From Methylophilus rhizosphaerae (GTDB lineage Bacteria > Pseudomonadota > Gammaproteobacteria > Burkholderiales > Methylophilaceae), in NCBI RefSeq assembly GCF_900100975.1, contig NZ_FNFX01000002.1:248001-312000 (forward strand): a stretch of 64,000 nucleotides of DNA. Reading direction: 5' to 3'. Position numbers and translations under genes: made by a program. Under the pieces are notes generated by a model. The model did no database searches, was not told where the DNA came from, and saw only the letters and a program-made list of their open reading frames with translations. Positions 14,847 through 24,059 of the stretch are shown piece after piece. Within the stretch, counting starts at the first letter, position 1. Every line of letters starts with the position of its first letter.

Positions 14847-16475
14847 ATGGATACCTCCACTGCTAGTCACTCGCCGCTATTGCATAGCGCATCCACTGCC
14901 AGGCCCAATCTCGACAATAAGCCTGGCCTCATGACCATGGCCATCTTTATTGGCTTGTTACTGATCGGTTTCATGTATACCGGCTTCAGCCTGATGCATG
15001 ACGTGACGGACACCGGTGCCAAAGCGACCACCTGGCTGCCATTTATTTTACTGGGCCTGGCCCTGGTGATTGCGCTCGGCTTCGAATTCGTGAACGGGTT
15101 TCATGATACGGCAAACGCAGTGGCGACCGTGATTTACACCCACTCATTGCCAGCCAACTTTGCGGTGATCTGGTCGGGCTTATTCAATTTCCTCGGCGTA
15201 CTGGTCTCCAGTGGTGCCGTGGCATTCGGTATTATTTCCCTGCTGCCGGTGGAGCTGATTCTGCAAGTGGGCTCCGGTGCCGGCTTCGCCATGGTATTTG
15301 CTTTGCTGATTGCCGCTATTCTGTGGAATCTGGGGACCTGGTTGCTGGGTTTGCCTGCTTCCTCGTCCCACACCTTAATCGGCTCCATTATCGGTGTCGG
15401 TGTTGCCAATGCCCTGATGCATGGCCGTGATGGCACCAGCGGTGTCGATTGGGCACAAGCCACTAAAATCGGTTACTCCCTGCTGCTCTCCCCGCTCATT
15501 GGTTTCTTTTGTGCGGCGCTGTTATTGCTGGCGCTGAAGGCCTTTGTCAAAAGCAAAGAGCTTTATCACGAGCCCAAAGGCAATAAGCCTCCACCATTGT
15601 GGATCCGTGCCTTGCTGATCCTGACCTGTACCGGTGTATCGTTTGCCCACGGCTCCAACGATGGCCAGAAAGGCATGGGCCTGATCATGCTGATCCTGGT
15701 GGGTACCGTGCCTATGGCCTACGCCCTGAACCGTGCCATGCCGGTTGACCAGATGACACAGTTTGTCGCTGTGGCCAACGTTACCCAGCAATCACTGGCC
15801 CATAGTACGACGATTGTACCGCCTGCCAGCGCTGACGCCGCCCGCCAGAAACTCACCGAATATGTACGCACCAAAACCGTCACGCCTGAGCTGGTGCCGG
15901 CACTGGCCACCATGACCGGCAGTATCGGTGAACAGGTCAAATCCCACGGGACATTTGCCGAAGTCCCTGCCGAACAGGTGGGCAACGTACGTAACGATAT
16001 GTACCTGGCTTCTGAGGCCATCCGCCTGCTGGAAAAAGACAGCAGCATCACGTTTGACAGCGATACCAAAGCCAATGTGGCCGCATTCAAAAAGGAAATT
16101 GATGGCGCGACCAAGTTCATTCCGTTATGGGTAAAAGTGGCAGTGGCGATTGCACTCGGCCTGGGCACGATGGTGGGCTGGAAGCGTATTGTAGTTACCG
16201 TGGGCGAGAAAATCGGTAAAACACACCTGACTTACGGCCAGGGTGCTTCTGCCGAACTGGTCGCCATGGGCATGATTGGCGCGGCAGATATGTATGGCCT
16301 GCCAGTGTCAACGACCCATGTATTGTCATCCGGTGTGGCTGGAACCATGGCAGCCAACAAGTCCGGCCTGCAAATGTCCACCATCCGTAACCTGATGATG
16401 GCCTGGGTACTGACCTTGCCGATGGCGATGGTGTTATCCGGCACCTTGTACTGGTTGTTCACACATTTATTCTAA
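14847..16475 (+). CDS. pit: Inorganic phosphate transporter, PiT family
   Basis: 542-residue low-affinity phosphate:proton symporter. About ten to twelve hydrophobic helices are split by a large hydrophilic loop (about 320-420). Both PiT signature repeats are present: GFEFVNGFHDTANAVAT near residue 75 and FAHGSNDGQKGMG near 268, the latter in the second half-domain. E. coli PitA is 499 residues; the extra length is the N-terminus and the central loop. It is divergent from ppk2 and each gene has its own Pho box, so uptake and polyphosphate metabolism are probably switched together. Most Pit carriers are constitutive or repressed in starvation, so PhoB control here is worth noting. Confidence 0.93.
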   Translation: MDTSTASHSPLLHSASTARPNLDNKPGLMTMAIFIGLLLIGFMYTGFSLMHDVTDTGAKATTWLPFILLGLALVIALGFEFVNGFHDTANAVATVIYTHSLPANFAVIWSGLFNFLGVLVSSGAVAFGIISLLPVELILQVGSGAGFAMVFALLIAAILWNLGTWLLGLPASSSHTLIGSIIGVGVANALMHGRDGTSGVDWAQATKIGYSLLLSPLIGFFCAALLLLALKAFVKSKELYHEPKGNKPPPLWIRALLILTCTGVSFAHGSNDGQKGMGLIMLILVGTVPMAYALNRAMPVDQMTQFVAVANVTQQSLAHSTTIVPPASADAARQKLTEYVRTKTVTPELVPALATMTGSIGEQVKSHGTFAEVPAEQVGNVRNDMYLASEAIRLLEKDSSITFDSDTKANVAAFKKEIDGATKFIPLWVKVAVAIALGLGTMVGWKRIVVTVGEKIGKTHLTYGQGASAELVAMGMIGAADMYGLPVSTTHVLSSGVAGTMAANKSGLQMSTIRNLMMAWVLTLPMAMVLSGTLYWLFTHLF

Positions 16476-16483
16476 TCGCATGG

Positions 16484-16537
16484 AACGCCCTTTCATGCTG
16501 CTACGCGTGTACAGCATTGAAAGGGTGTTTATTTTTT
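16484..16537 (+). terminator. Rho-independent terminator of pit
   Basis: AACGCCCTTTCATGCTG (16484-16500) pairs with CAGCATTGAAAGGGTGTT (from 16512) with one bulged base, followed by ATTTTTTG. It starts 9 bases after the pit stop. Confidence 0.85.
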
Positions 16538-16737
16538 GTATGGCTGATTATGAGCACATCTGGATAGCTTCCCCTCGGGTGACAATAAACCGCATCCACC
16601 CTCTATCCATCCCTTGAAATAATCTATAGAATCCACCCGCCTCACAATGTGAGCATCTGTTAACCCATTGCAAGCAGTGTTCAACACACGGCTTGCGACA
16701 ACGTTATCTCATCATAAATAAAAACAAGGAATATGGG

Positions 16738-17106
16738 ATGGAGGAAAAGGTTTTCTTCAGCCTTGAAGGCGTCAAGGTCAGCAATACGCAATTCGTCGCA
16801 AACGAACACAGCTACCTTCTGCAAGACATTCTTGCAGTCAGGCATGGCATGCTGGAACCCGCGCGCGGCTTTGCCACCTTCTGTATGCTGGCCGGCGCCT
16901 TCCTGTTTATTTTCCAGGGCGCATTTATGTTCGTGGGCGGTTTTTCCGTTGCCATGGGCATCGCGGCGTGGTTTTCAGCCAAAACACATTATGCTGTCAT
17001 CATCCAGGCCGCCGACGGCGAGCATCAGGCACTCACCAGTGAAAACAGTGATGATATCGATCGCGTGATCCGGGCATTACACACCGCGATGATAGAGAGA
17101 GGCTAA
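16738..17106 (+). CDS. DUF6232-like small membrane protein (paralogue 2)
   Basis: 122-residue relative of the protein at 5813-6268. It begins MEEKVFFSLEGVKVSNTQF, has a hydrophobic hairpin at about 45-82 (FATFCMLAGAFLFIFQGAFMF) and ends with DRVIRALHTAMIERG. Function unknown. The ATG at 16738 has AAGGA 7 bases upstream; an earlier in-frame start at 16693 would add a polar tail absent from the paralogue. It lacks the Lys-rich C-terminus of paralogue 1. The two copies are about 11 kb apart with no shared neighbours. Confidence 0.75.
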   Translation: MEEKVFFSLEGVKVSNTQFVANEHSYLLQDILAVRHGMLEPARGFATFCMLAGAFLFIFQGAFMFVGGFSVAMGIAAWFSAKTHYAVIIQAADGEHQALTSENSDDIDRVIRALHTAMIERG

Positions 17107-17136
17107 GTCATGCCAGGCGGCAGGCAAACGCCCTGA

Positions 17137-18057
17137 TCAGCGTCCGTAAATATCCTGGCTCCTGTAATTAGGGCCGAAAAACTCTTTCATCAGGAAATCT
17201 TCCAGGCCAGCACTATCTGCCGGTCGCGCGGATAAGGTCACTGTGCGGCCCAGGCGGTTGGAAATCCAGTCAAAATCACCGTCGTAGTGCTCACGGATAA
17301 TCGCAATCATGCGGCGTATCATCACCAGGCGGATATCTTCTCCGCTCTTGGCTTCCACTTCGTAATACTGGGTATTGGCAGACGTATAGTCATTGACCCA
17401 GCCTTTAAAGCTGAAACTGGCATTAAACGGGTCCATGCGCTTGATCTGGAACAAGCCATTGGTACCAAACTTGAGATTGTTCATGATGTTCTTGGTGCGG
17501 CGCTCATCTTCAGAGGGCCCACGCTCTGCCGCAGCGGCTGCATCATTAATCTGCTTGGCGGCCATTTCCTCAGCGTTACGATCCGTTTGCTTGCGTTTGA
17601 TCATGCTGGAAAAATCCTCCACCGGTGGCGGTGGCTGTTGTGGCGTCGGCTCAGACCTTGGTTGCTGTTTTGGTTCAGGCAGCTTGAATGCACTGTTAGG
17701 ATTCTGTGACTGAATAATCTTTTTCGGCAGCTGGTATTCCTGTTTCGGCTGTGGCCTTGGTTTTGGCTGCGGCTTAGGCTCAGGTACTGGTGGCACTTCT
17801 GGAGGTGGCTCCACCGGTTTGGGCAAGCTCTTGACCGGCACACCCAGATCCAGCACCACACTGATGGGGGCCTGTGACGGCTCCTTCATTGGTTTGAGCA
17901 AATCCAGCAAAAATCCCCAGAATAAAATAGCATGGAAAATCAGGGAGATTAAAAAGCCCCACATGAGCCGCGCCGGAATGCGCAACACCCTGTCCTTCTG
18001 TCTGGGTCTCAGCCAGTTAGGCGTGCTAAAGGGTTCAAATGGAGAAGGTGTTTGCAT
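17137..18057 (-). CDS. TonB/TolA-like proline-rich membrane protein
   Basis: 306-residue protein with the layout of an energy-transducing protein. A cytoplasmic N-terminus (1-30) is followed by one transmembrane helix (about 31-55), a Pro/Lys/Gln-rich periplasmic stretch (about 75-145, EPKPQPKPRPQPKQ), an Ala/Glu/Arg-rich helical region and a C-terminal domain (about 195-306). The C-terminal domain does not show the usual TonB YP motif, so a TonB role is uncertain. FNASFSFKGWVNDY and EVEAKSGEDIRLVMIRRM look like a distinct conserved domain. No exbB or exbD lies nearby. It follows hrpA by 39 bases on the same strand and may be cotranscribed. Confidence 0.65.
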   Translation of the reverse strand: MQTPSPFEPFSTPNWLRPRQKDRVLRIPARLMWGFLISLIFHAILFWGFLLDLLKPMKEPSQAPISVVLDLGVPVKSLPKPVEPPPEVPPVPEPKPQPKPRPQPKQEYQLPKKIIQSQNPNSAFKLPEPKQQPRSEPTPQQPPPPVEDFSSMIKRKQTDRNAEEMAAKQINDAAAAAERGPSEDERRTKNIMNNLKFGTNGLFQIKRMDPFNASFSFKGWVNDYTSANTQYYEVEAKSGEDIRLVMIRRMIAIIREHYDGDFDWISNRLGRTVTLSARPADSAGLEDFLMKEFFGPNYRSQDIYGR

Positions 18058-18096
18058 GAACGGGGTTAATCACGAATTAGCGGACATCGCACATGA

Positions 18097-21000
18097 CTAT
18101 TGCATTTCTTGCCAGAGTTTTTCCAGACGTTTGATGGAGACAGGATAAGGCGTCCTTAATTCCTGCGCGAATAATGATACACGTAACTCCTGCAACTGCC
18201 ACGCAAAGTCTTGTAACTGGCCTGTTACAGGCAGGCTGGCCTTGCGCAACTGCTCTATTTTCTGCTGCCTGCGCTGTTCCAGTTGCACAATGGCCTGCGC
18301 GTGGCGGCTGTCACGTTCCATGCTGGTCGGGTATTTATCAATCCGCATGCGGATGGCTTTCAGGTAACGGGGCAAATGTGGTAACTGCTCCCATGGCGTC
18401 CTGCTGAAGAAACCGTGATAGACCAGCGCATTGAGCTGTTGTTCACATTCGCGCCGGATTTTCTGCGTGACCGGCGTCATTTTCTGCAATTGCGCAGTCA
18501 GCACCTGATATTCAGTCGCCACCAGTTGCGCCTGCCGGGTCAATGCCTCCGTCACAGCTGGCAACCGCGTGCGTGCCCGTGCTTTCAGTTGCATGAATTC
18601 GGCGTTGGTGCGTGGTAAATCATCTTCGGCAATAAAAGCGCGGTCGGCAATCGCTTGCAACATATCCTCACGTAACTGGTCAGGGTTCATGACGTTGCGC
18701 AGCAGCAACGCGTACTGGTTAAATCCTGGCAGTCCTTTCTCCAGTTGTTTCATTTGTTCCTTGAGCTCAAAGCGCATCAGGCGGCACACGCCTTTACGGT
18801 GCGCTGTTGCGGCAGCTTCAGCTGTATCAAACAATTTGACCGCCACAGTGTCGGTATTGTCTTCCAGCGCCGGATAACCGGTTAACTGGCGGCCATCCTT
18901 GCTGAATGTGAGCGTTTCCGGCAAGTCTCCAAAATCCCATTGCTTGAGGCCGGTTTTCTCAATATCCGGCGAACCGCTCCTGAAGGTCAGTTGTGCGGCT
19001 GAACCGAGCTGTTTTTTCAGCGCGTTCCAGTCGCGGCCCATGCCAAGTTCACGGCCTTTTTCATCGACGACGCGGAAATTCATCAAATGGTGCGCCTCCA
19101 GGCCAGCCATATCAAACTCTTCCGCTTTCAGTTTGAGCGTCGTTTTCTGTTGCACATAGGCCGCCAGGGCTGGCAGCAATGGCTCGGAAATGGCCTTTGC
19201 CTCCAGGAAACCGGTCACAAATTCCGGCACCGGCACGCACACCCGGCGCAAGGTCTTGGGCAAAGCTTTAATCAGGGCCGTCAGCTTGTCGCGGATCATG
19301 CCCGGCACCAGCCACTCGGCCGCCGTCGCATCCAGCTGATTCAGCAATGCCAGTGGAATGGTTGCCGTGACACCGTCCAGCACATGCCCCGGTTCAAAAC
19401 GGTATTTGAGTGGCACGGTTTCCCCATCTATGGTCATCTGCTCGGGAAACTGCACTTCGGTAATCGCATTGGCACCATGGCGCATCAACGAGTCACGGGT
19501 CAGATACAGGATTCCGGGATTGGTTTTTTCCGCGTCCTGCCGCCATTTTTCAAACGAAATACCGTTGAATACGCGGTATTGCTCACTGATTGGCGGCACC
19601 ACCCTGTCATAAAAAGCAAACAGCTGATGCTCATCCACCAGTACATCCTGGCGGCGCGCCTTGTGTTCCAGCGCCTCCACTTCTGCGATCAGGCGGCGAT
19701 TGGCTTCGAGAAATGGCGCGCGCGTATCTAACTCCATAGTTGCCAGTGCTTCACGGACAAAAATCTCGCGTGTCTCATCAGGATTCACCGGTCCATAATG
19801 CACCCGGCGCTTGGGCACGATGGTCAGCCCATACAGGCTGACACGCTCCCAAGCCACGACTTGTGATTGCTTTCTATCCCAGCGCGGGTCACTGTAATGA
19901 CTCTGCGTCAGGTCGCGGCTGCCACCTTCGTTAGCAATCGGTTCTATCCAGTCCGGGTCGATTTTAGCCACTACGCGCGCATACAGTTTGGTGGTATCCA
20001 CCAGCTCTGCCGCCATCACCCATTTAGGACGGCTTTTCTTCAATGCCGAGCCTGGTGCAATGGTAAAGCGGATACCGCGCGCACCGGCATAAGTCTCGCC
20101 ATCGCCATCCTTGAAGCCAATATTGCCAAGCAAGCCGGAGAGCAAAGCGCGATGAATCTGTTCATAGCTGGCCTCCTTGTCGCTGGGCTTGAAGTCCATT
20201 TCGCCTACCATCTCCAGCAATTGCGCATGTAGCTCCCGCCACTCTTTCAGGCGCAAAAAGGACAGGAAATTCTGGTGACACTGATTCAGCAACTCGCGAT
20301 TGGATTTTTTGTCCTTCAGCGCCTGCGCGTACCAATCCCACAACTTGAGATAACTCATAAAGTCTGAATCATCCGCCTTGAATTTGGCGTGTGCCTGATC
20401 CGCCGCCTCGCGTTTATCCATGGGCCGTTCACGCGGGTCCTGGATGCTGAGCACACTGGCAATCATCAGGATCTCACGCAGGCAACCTTCTTTTCTGGCA
20501 GCAATAATCATGCGCGCCACGCGCGGGTCCAATGGCAGGCGCGCCATCTGCCGGCCCAGTTCGGTAATTTCGCGTCGCTCAGTCACCGCACCCAGTTCTT
20601 GCAGCAACTGGTAACCGTCACTGATCAGGCGCGAGGAAGGCGCTTCAATAAAAGGGAACTCAGCCACATCACCCAGGCGTAAATCCGCCATACGCAGAAT
20701 CACACTGGCAAGCGAGCTGCGCAGGATCTCAGGGTCGGTAAATGCCGGGCGCTGCTTAAAATCCTCTTCGGAATACAAACGTACACAGACGCCACTGGAA
20801 ACGCGACCACAACGCCCTGCCCGCTGCTTGGCCGCCGCCTGTGAGATTTTCTCAATCTGTAACTGTTCCACCTTGGCACGCGGGCTATAGCGGTTGACAC
20901 GTGCCAGGCCGGCATCAATGACGTATTTAATACCCGGCACCGTCAATGACGTTTCCGCCACATTGGTCGCCAGCACAATGCGGCGTTGGCCGCCGGGCTT

Positions 21001-22149
21001 GAAAATACGTTGCTGGTCCTCGATGCTCAAGCGCGCAAACAGTGGCAGGATCTCAGCCGATTTCAGTTTGAGTGAACGCCCCTGGTTTTTACGCAAGTGA
21101 TCCGCCGTATCGCGGATTTCACGCTCACCGGGCAGGAACACCAGGATATCGCCATCGCCTTGCCGTAACAGGTCTTCAGCCGTATCGAGGATGGCATCCT
21201 CCATCACCTCTTCTTCGTCATCCTCCTCCAGCCAGCGCGTTTCCGTACGCGGCGGCTTGCGCTTGATGCCCATCAGGTCCTGCGCAAACCGGTCTATATC
21301 ATCCAGCCCGTCATCAATCGGCACTTCCACTGCCACCATGGTGGTTTTATTACCCAGCGGGCGGTAACGGATTTCAACCGGATAAGTGCGGCCAGATACT
21401 TCAATGACAGGCGCACCGTCAAAATGATTGGCAAAACGGTCGGCATCAATCGTTGCCGATGTGACGATGATTTTTAAATCTGGCCGCCGGGGAAGTAGCT
21501 GTTTCAGGTAGCCCAGCAGGAAGTCGATATTCAGGCTACGCTCGTGCGCCTCATCGATAATGATGGTGTCATAGCCGTTGAGAAATTTATCGCTCTGCGT
21601 CTCCGCCAGCAAAATACCATCGGTCATCAGCTTGACGTAACTGCGCTCGGATAATTTATCGTTAAAGCGCACTTTGTAGCCAACCACTTCACCGAGCGGG
21701 CTTTTCAGTTCCTGCGCAATACGGCTGGCCACTGAGCGTGCCGCGATACGTCGCGGTTGCGTATGGCCAATCAGACCAGTGACACCTCGCCCAAGCTCCA
21801 GGCAGATTTTAGGTAATTGCGTGGTTTTACCGGAGCCGGTTTCACCACACACAATCACGACCTGATGCTTGGCAATGGCCGCTGCAATCTCGTCTTTTTT
21901 GCCGCTGACCGGTAATTCCGGCGGGTAATCCGGCTTGGGTAATGCAGCCAGCCTTGTCTGTAAACGTTGCTGTGAAGCCTGTACTTTATGCGCAATATCC
22001 ACCAGCGGTTTATCGACCGGTTTATTCTGTTTCAACGCATCCCTAAGCTGGTGTAAACGCCGTTTCAAAGGGAAACGGTCAGCCAGCATACACTGGGGAA
22101 GTTGTTTTTCGAGTTGGCTGATAAGTTGGGCGGGAGAAACGGCAGTCAT
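18097..22149 (-). CDS. hrpA: ATP-dependent RNA helicase HrpA
   Basis: 1350-residue DEAH-box RNA helicase (E. coli HrpA is 1300). Walker A is GETGSGKTTQ near residue 101, followed by TQPRRIAARSVA (motif Ia), DEAHERS (motif II), SATID (motif III), and TNVAETSLTVPGI and QRAGRCGR (motifs V and VI). Then come the HA2 and OB-fold regions and the long C-terminal domain specific to bacterial HrpA (from about 650). HrpA handles mRNA processing and helps resolve stalled ribosomes in E. coli. An acidic insert (EEDDEEEVMEDAILD) sits between motifs III and IV. The start has no clear Shine-Dalgarno. Confidence 0.96.
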   Translation of the reverse strand: MTAVSPAQLISQLEKQLPQCMLADRFPLKRRLHQLRDALKQNKPVDKPLVDIAHKVQASQQRLQTRLAALPKPDYPPELPVSGKKDEIAAAIAKHQVVIVCGETGSGKTTQLPKICLELGRGVTGLIGHTQPRRIAARSVASRIAQELKSPLGEVVGYKVRFNDKLSERSYVKLMTDGILLAETQSDKFLNGYDTIIIDEAHERSLNIDFLLGYLKQLLPRRPDLKIIVTSATIDADRFANHFDGAPVIEVSGRTYPVEIRYRPLGNKTTMVAVEVPIDDGLDDIDRFAQDLMGIKRKPPRTETRWLEEDDEEEVMEDAILDTAEDLLRQGDGDILVFLPGEREIRDTADHLRKNQGRSLKLKSAEILPLFARLSIEDQQRIFKPGGQRRIVLATNVAETSLTVPGIKYVIDAGLARVNRYSPRAKVEQLQIEKISQAAAKQRAGRCGRVSSGVCVRLYSEEDFKQRPAFTDPEILRSSLASVILRMADLRLGDVAEFPFIEAPSSRLISDGYQLLQELGAVTERREITELGRQMARLPLDPRVARMIIAARKEGCLREILMIASVLSIQDPRERPMDKREAADQAHAKFKADDSDFMSYLKLWDWYAQALKDKKSNRELLNQCHQNFLSFLRLKEWRELHAQLLEMVGEMDFKPSDKEASYEQIHRALLSGLLGNIGFKDGDGETYAGARGIRFTIAPGSALKKSRPKWVMAAELVDTTKLYARVVAKIDPDWIEPIANEGGSRDLTQSHYSDPRWDRKQSQVVAWERVSLYGLTIVPKRRVHYGPVNPDETREIFVREALATMELDTRAPFLEANRRLIAEVEALEHKARRQDVLVDEHQLFAFYDRVVPPISEQYRVFNGISFEKWRQDAEKTNPGILYLTRDSLMRHGANAITEVQFPEQMTIDGETVPLKYRFEPGHVLDGVTATIPLALLNQLDATAAEWLVPGMIRDKLTALIKALPKTLRRVCVPVPEFVTGFLEAKAISEPLLPALAAYVQQKTTLKLKAEEFDMAGLEAHHLMNFRVVDEKGRELGMGRDWNALKKQLGSAAQLTFRSGSPDIEKTGLKQWDFGDLPETLTFSKDGRQLTGYPALEDNTDTVAVKLFDTAEAAATAHRKGVCRLMRFELKEQMKQLEKGLPGFNQYALLLRNVMNPDQLREDMLQAIADRAFIAEDDLPRTNAEFMQLKARARTRLPAVTEALTRQAQLVATEYQVLTAQLQKMTPVTQKIRRECEQQLNALVYHGFFSRTPWEQLPHLPRYLKAIRMRIDKYPTSMERDSRHAQAIVQLEQRRQQKIEQLRKASLPVTGQLQDFAWQLQELRVSLFAQELRTPYPVSIKRLEKLWQEMQ

Positions 22150-22269
22150 AGGGAAAGGATTTTAACATGGCATGGGAAATGTCATGCAGCATGGAGGCTT
22201 ACAAGCAGCTTAAGTTTGCTTGTTTCTGATGGGCGGATTTTTGTTACTTTTGAGACGATTAGTAATCCT

Positions 22270-22354
22270 GGTGAGTGAGTGTGTTTAGAAGCAACATGCT
22301 GTTTCGCCTAAAGGCGAAACAAATCGCTACATCCAGTACCACAACACTCACACC
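22270..22354. repeat. Short palindromic element with central hairpin
   Basis: An 85-base non-coding unit between hrpA and the ligase gene. GGTGAGTGAGTGTGTT at 22270-22285 mirrors AACACTCACACC at 22343-22354. At the centre is a perfect hairpin, GTTTCGCC-TAAA-GGCGAAAC (22301-22320). It has no T-run, so it is not an ordinary terminator. It may be a REP/MITE-type repeat. Confidence 0.45.
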
Positions 22355-22394
22355 TCCCCACTAACAAAAAAGCTTCAATCTTTTCAAATACTCG

Positions 22395-23237
22395 TCACTC
22401 CGGTGGCCGTACCCGCAAAAAACTGGCAAATTTCGGCTTGCCATTCTTGGTTAAATCACGATACGTGTAAGTCACTATACTGCCTATCGCTGGCGGCTGT
22501 GCGCGTTCTGCATCGCTGAAGCCGGTACCCAGTCTGAACTGCAACCCTTGCGGTGTTTCCACCAGCAACGCCCCCACTTTCCCCAGGTATTTTCCCTTAC
22601 CGGGGACATGCGCAATCACCCTGGCTTCTGCATCCAGCTGTGGTTTGAGCTTAAGCAACACGTGATTGCGGCCGGTGACATAAGGCGCATCGGCACGGTG
22701 CAGCATCAGCCCTTCCCCGTGCCGGGCAACGATACTGTCTAATGTGCGCTTAAGTGATGCTTCATCACTGACATGAAACTGCTTGATGGCTTTGAGGTAA
22801 GGGCTATGTATGTTGCCAACGATACGTTCAATCTGCCGTGCCCGCTCGGAAAATGTACCTTCAGCATTCGATAGTTCAAATACATAATAGGCCACTTTTC
22901 GCCAGTCGTTTTCACTAGGTGTGGATTGGCGCACGGTACCGGAAAGCAGTTCAAACTGGCCACGGCCAATCCATAACTCACCATCCAGCGATTGGGTAGG
23001 AAAGCCTCTGGTAAACCAGCCCGGTGCATGAATCGGGTTGCCCTGACGACTAATCAACTGTTTACCATCCCAGATAGCACGTACGCCATCCAGTTTTTCA
23101 CTGACCAGGTACTCCCGGACATCAATGCCTTCATGGTAGATATGTGCCAGCAGGATATCCGGTACTTGGGCGTAAGCTGGCGCAACAGGCTCAAACCATA
23201 ACAGCAGAAAATAGATGAAACCGTGTAATCCGCGCAT
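22395..23237 (-). CDS. ligE: Periplasmic ATP-dependent DNA ligase (LigE type)
   Basis: 280-residue minimal ATP-dependent DNA ligase with a signal peptide (cleavage expected after AYA, about residue 23). The nucleotidyl-accepting Lys48 is in motif I, SEKLDGVRA. Motif III is SLDGELW, motif IV is EGLMLHR and motif V is LLKLKPQ, followed by a C-terminal OB fold. Length and exported character match the LigE group of Haemophilus and Neisseria, thought to seal incoming DNA in the periplasm during natural transformation. No competence gene is nearby. GGAGG precedes the ATG by a few bases. Confidence 0.88.
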   Translation of the reverse strand: MRGLHGFIYFLLLWFEPVAPAYAQVPDILLAHIYHEGIDVREYLVSEKLDGVRAIWDGKQLISRQGNPIHAPGWFTRGFPTQSLDGELWIGRGQFELLSGTVRQSTPSENDWRKVAYYVFELSNAEGTFSERARQIERIVGNIHSPYLKAIKQFHVSDEASLKRTLDSIVARHGEGLMLHRADAPYVTGRNHVLLKLKPQLDAEARVIAHVPGKGKYLGKVGALLVETPQGLQFRLGTGFSDAERAQPPAIGSIVTYTYRDLTKNGKPKFASFLRVRPPE

Positions 23238-23345
23238 AAGACCTCCATATTATTAACTTAAATTAACAATATTAACACCAGGTCTGCCATCTTCAGACAA
23301 CTGATATGGCTTAACGGGATATAAAAATACGCAGAATTTGAGGAG

Positions 23346-24050
23346 TTACAGTACCTGGCACCACAATTTGTCGTGGTGCATGACATCCATCCACAATGCG
23401 ACCAGACTCAGGCTCACCAGCATGGCACCGCTGATACGCATACCGGTGGATTCACGCATCCAGGCAGGCAATTTTTGCTGGCCGGAGCGCCACACGATTG
23501 GCGCCATGGCGAGAATAGTGGCAGAACCGGTGGCGAATGCCATCATCACCAGCGCGCCTTGCAACCATTGCGACTGCAGGGAGGCCAGCATCACAGCAGA
23601 ATACAATAACCCGCATGGCAACAAGGCCCATACCATGCCAGTGAACAGGAAGCCCAGCTTGGCATGCTGGGTACGCTGTTTAATCCACGCCCAGACCTGT
23701 TGCGCGCGTTGCACTGCCCATTGTGGCTGTCTGCCGGTGAGCAGCAATAAACACCCCCAGGCAAAGATCAGCGTATGCGAAAAAGTCCATAAAGGCTGGA
23801 ATACATGGCTTTGATCAGACAACCAAGCCAGGCCACGCAAGCTCTGTGCTGCCAAGGCACCCAGCATGCCATAGCCCAGCATGCGCCCCAGGTAAAAACT
23901 CCACGGAACAGTGTGAATAATTCGAATCGGGATAGATTGGATATGGGAAGAAGTTTGCATGGCGCCGCAAGCTGCACCACACATGGCTATGCAGTGAGGC
24001 CCGCCTGCCAGCCCCATGACGAAGGCGGTCAGGAGTAAACTGGCTAACAT
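23346..24050 (-). CDS. SafE/TauE-type (COG2836, DsbD_2) membrane protein of the cbb3 module
   Basis: 234-residue protein with about six transmembrane helices. It carries the family's N-terminal motif GLAGGPHCIAMCGAACGA (Cys20, Cys24, Cys28), related to the MCGG motif of UreH/DsbD-like proteins. Members of this group commonly sit beside ccoGHIS and are linked to copper delivery or thiol chemistry for cbb3 oxidase; the function is not firmly established. It follows hemN by 9 bases on the same strand, so the two are probably one operon under the FNR box at 25541. A role in sulfite export is less likely given the context. Confidence 0.82.
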   Translation of the reverse strand: MLASLLLTAFVMGLAGGPHCIAMCGAACGAMQTSSHIQSIPIRIIHTVPWSFYLGRMLGYGMLGALAAQSLRGLAWLSDQSHVFQPLWTFSHTLIFAWGCLLLLTGRQPQWAVQRAQQVWAWIKQRTQHAKLGFLFTGMVWALLPCGLLYSAVMLASLQSQWLQGALVMMAFATGSATILAMAPIVWRSGQQKLPAWMRESTGMRISGAMLVSLSLVALWMDVMHHDKLWCQVL

Positions 24051-24059
24051 GCCGAGAGT

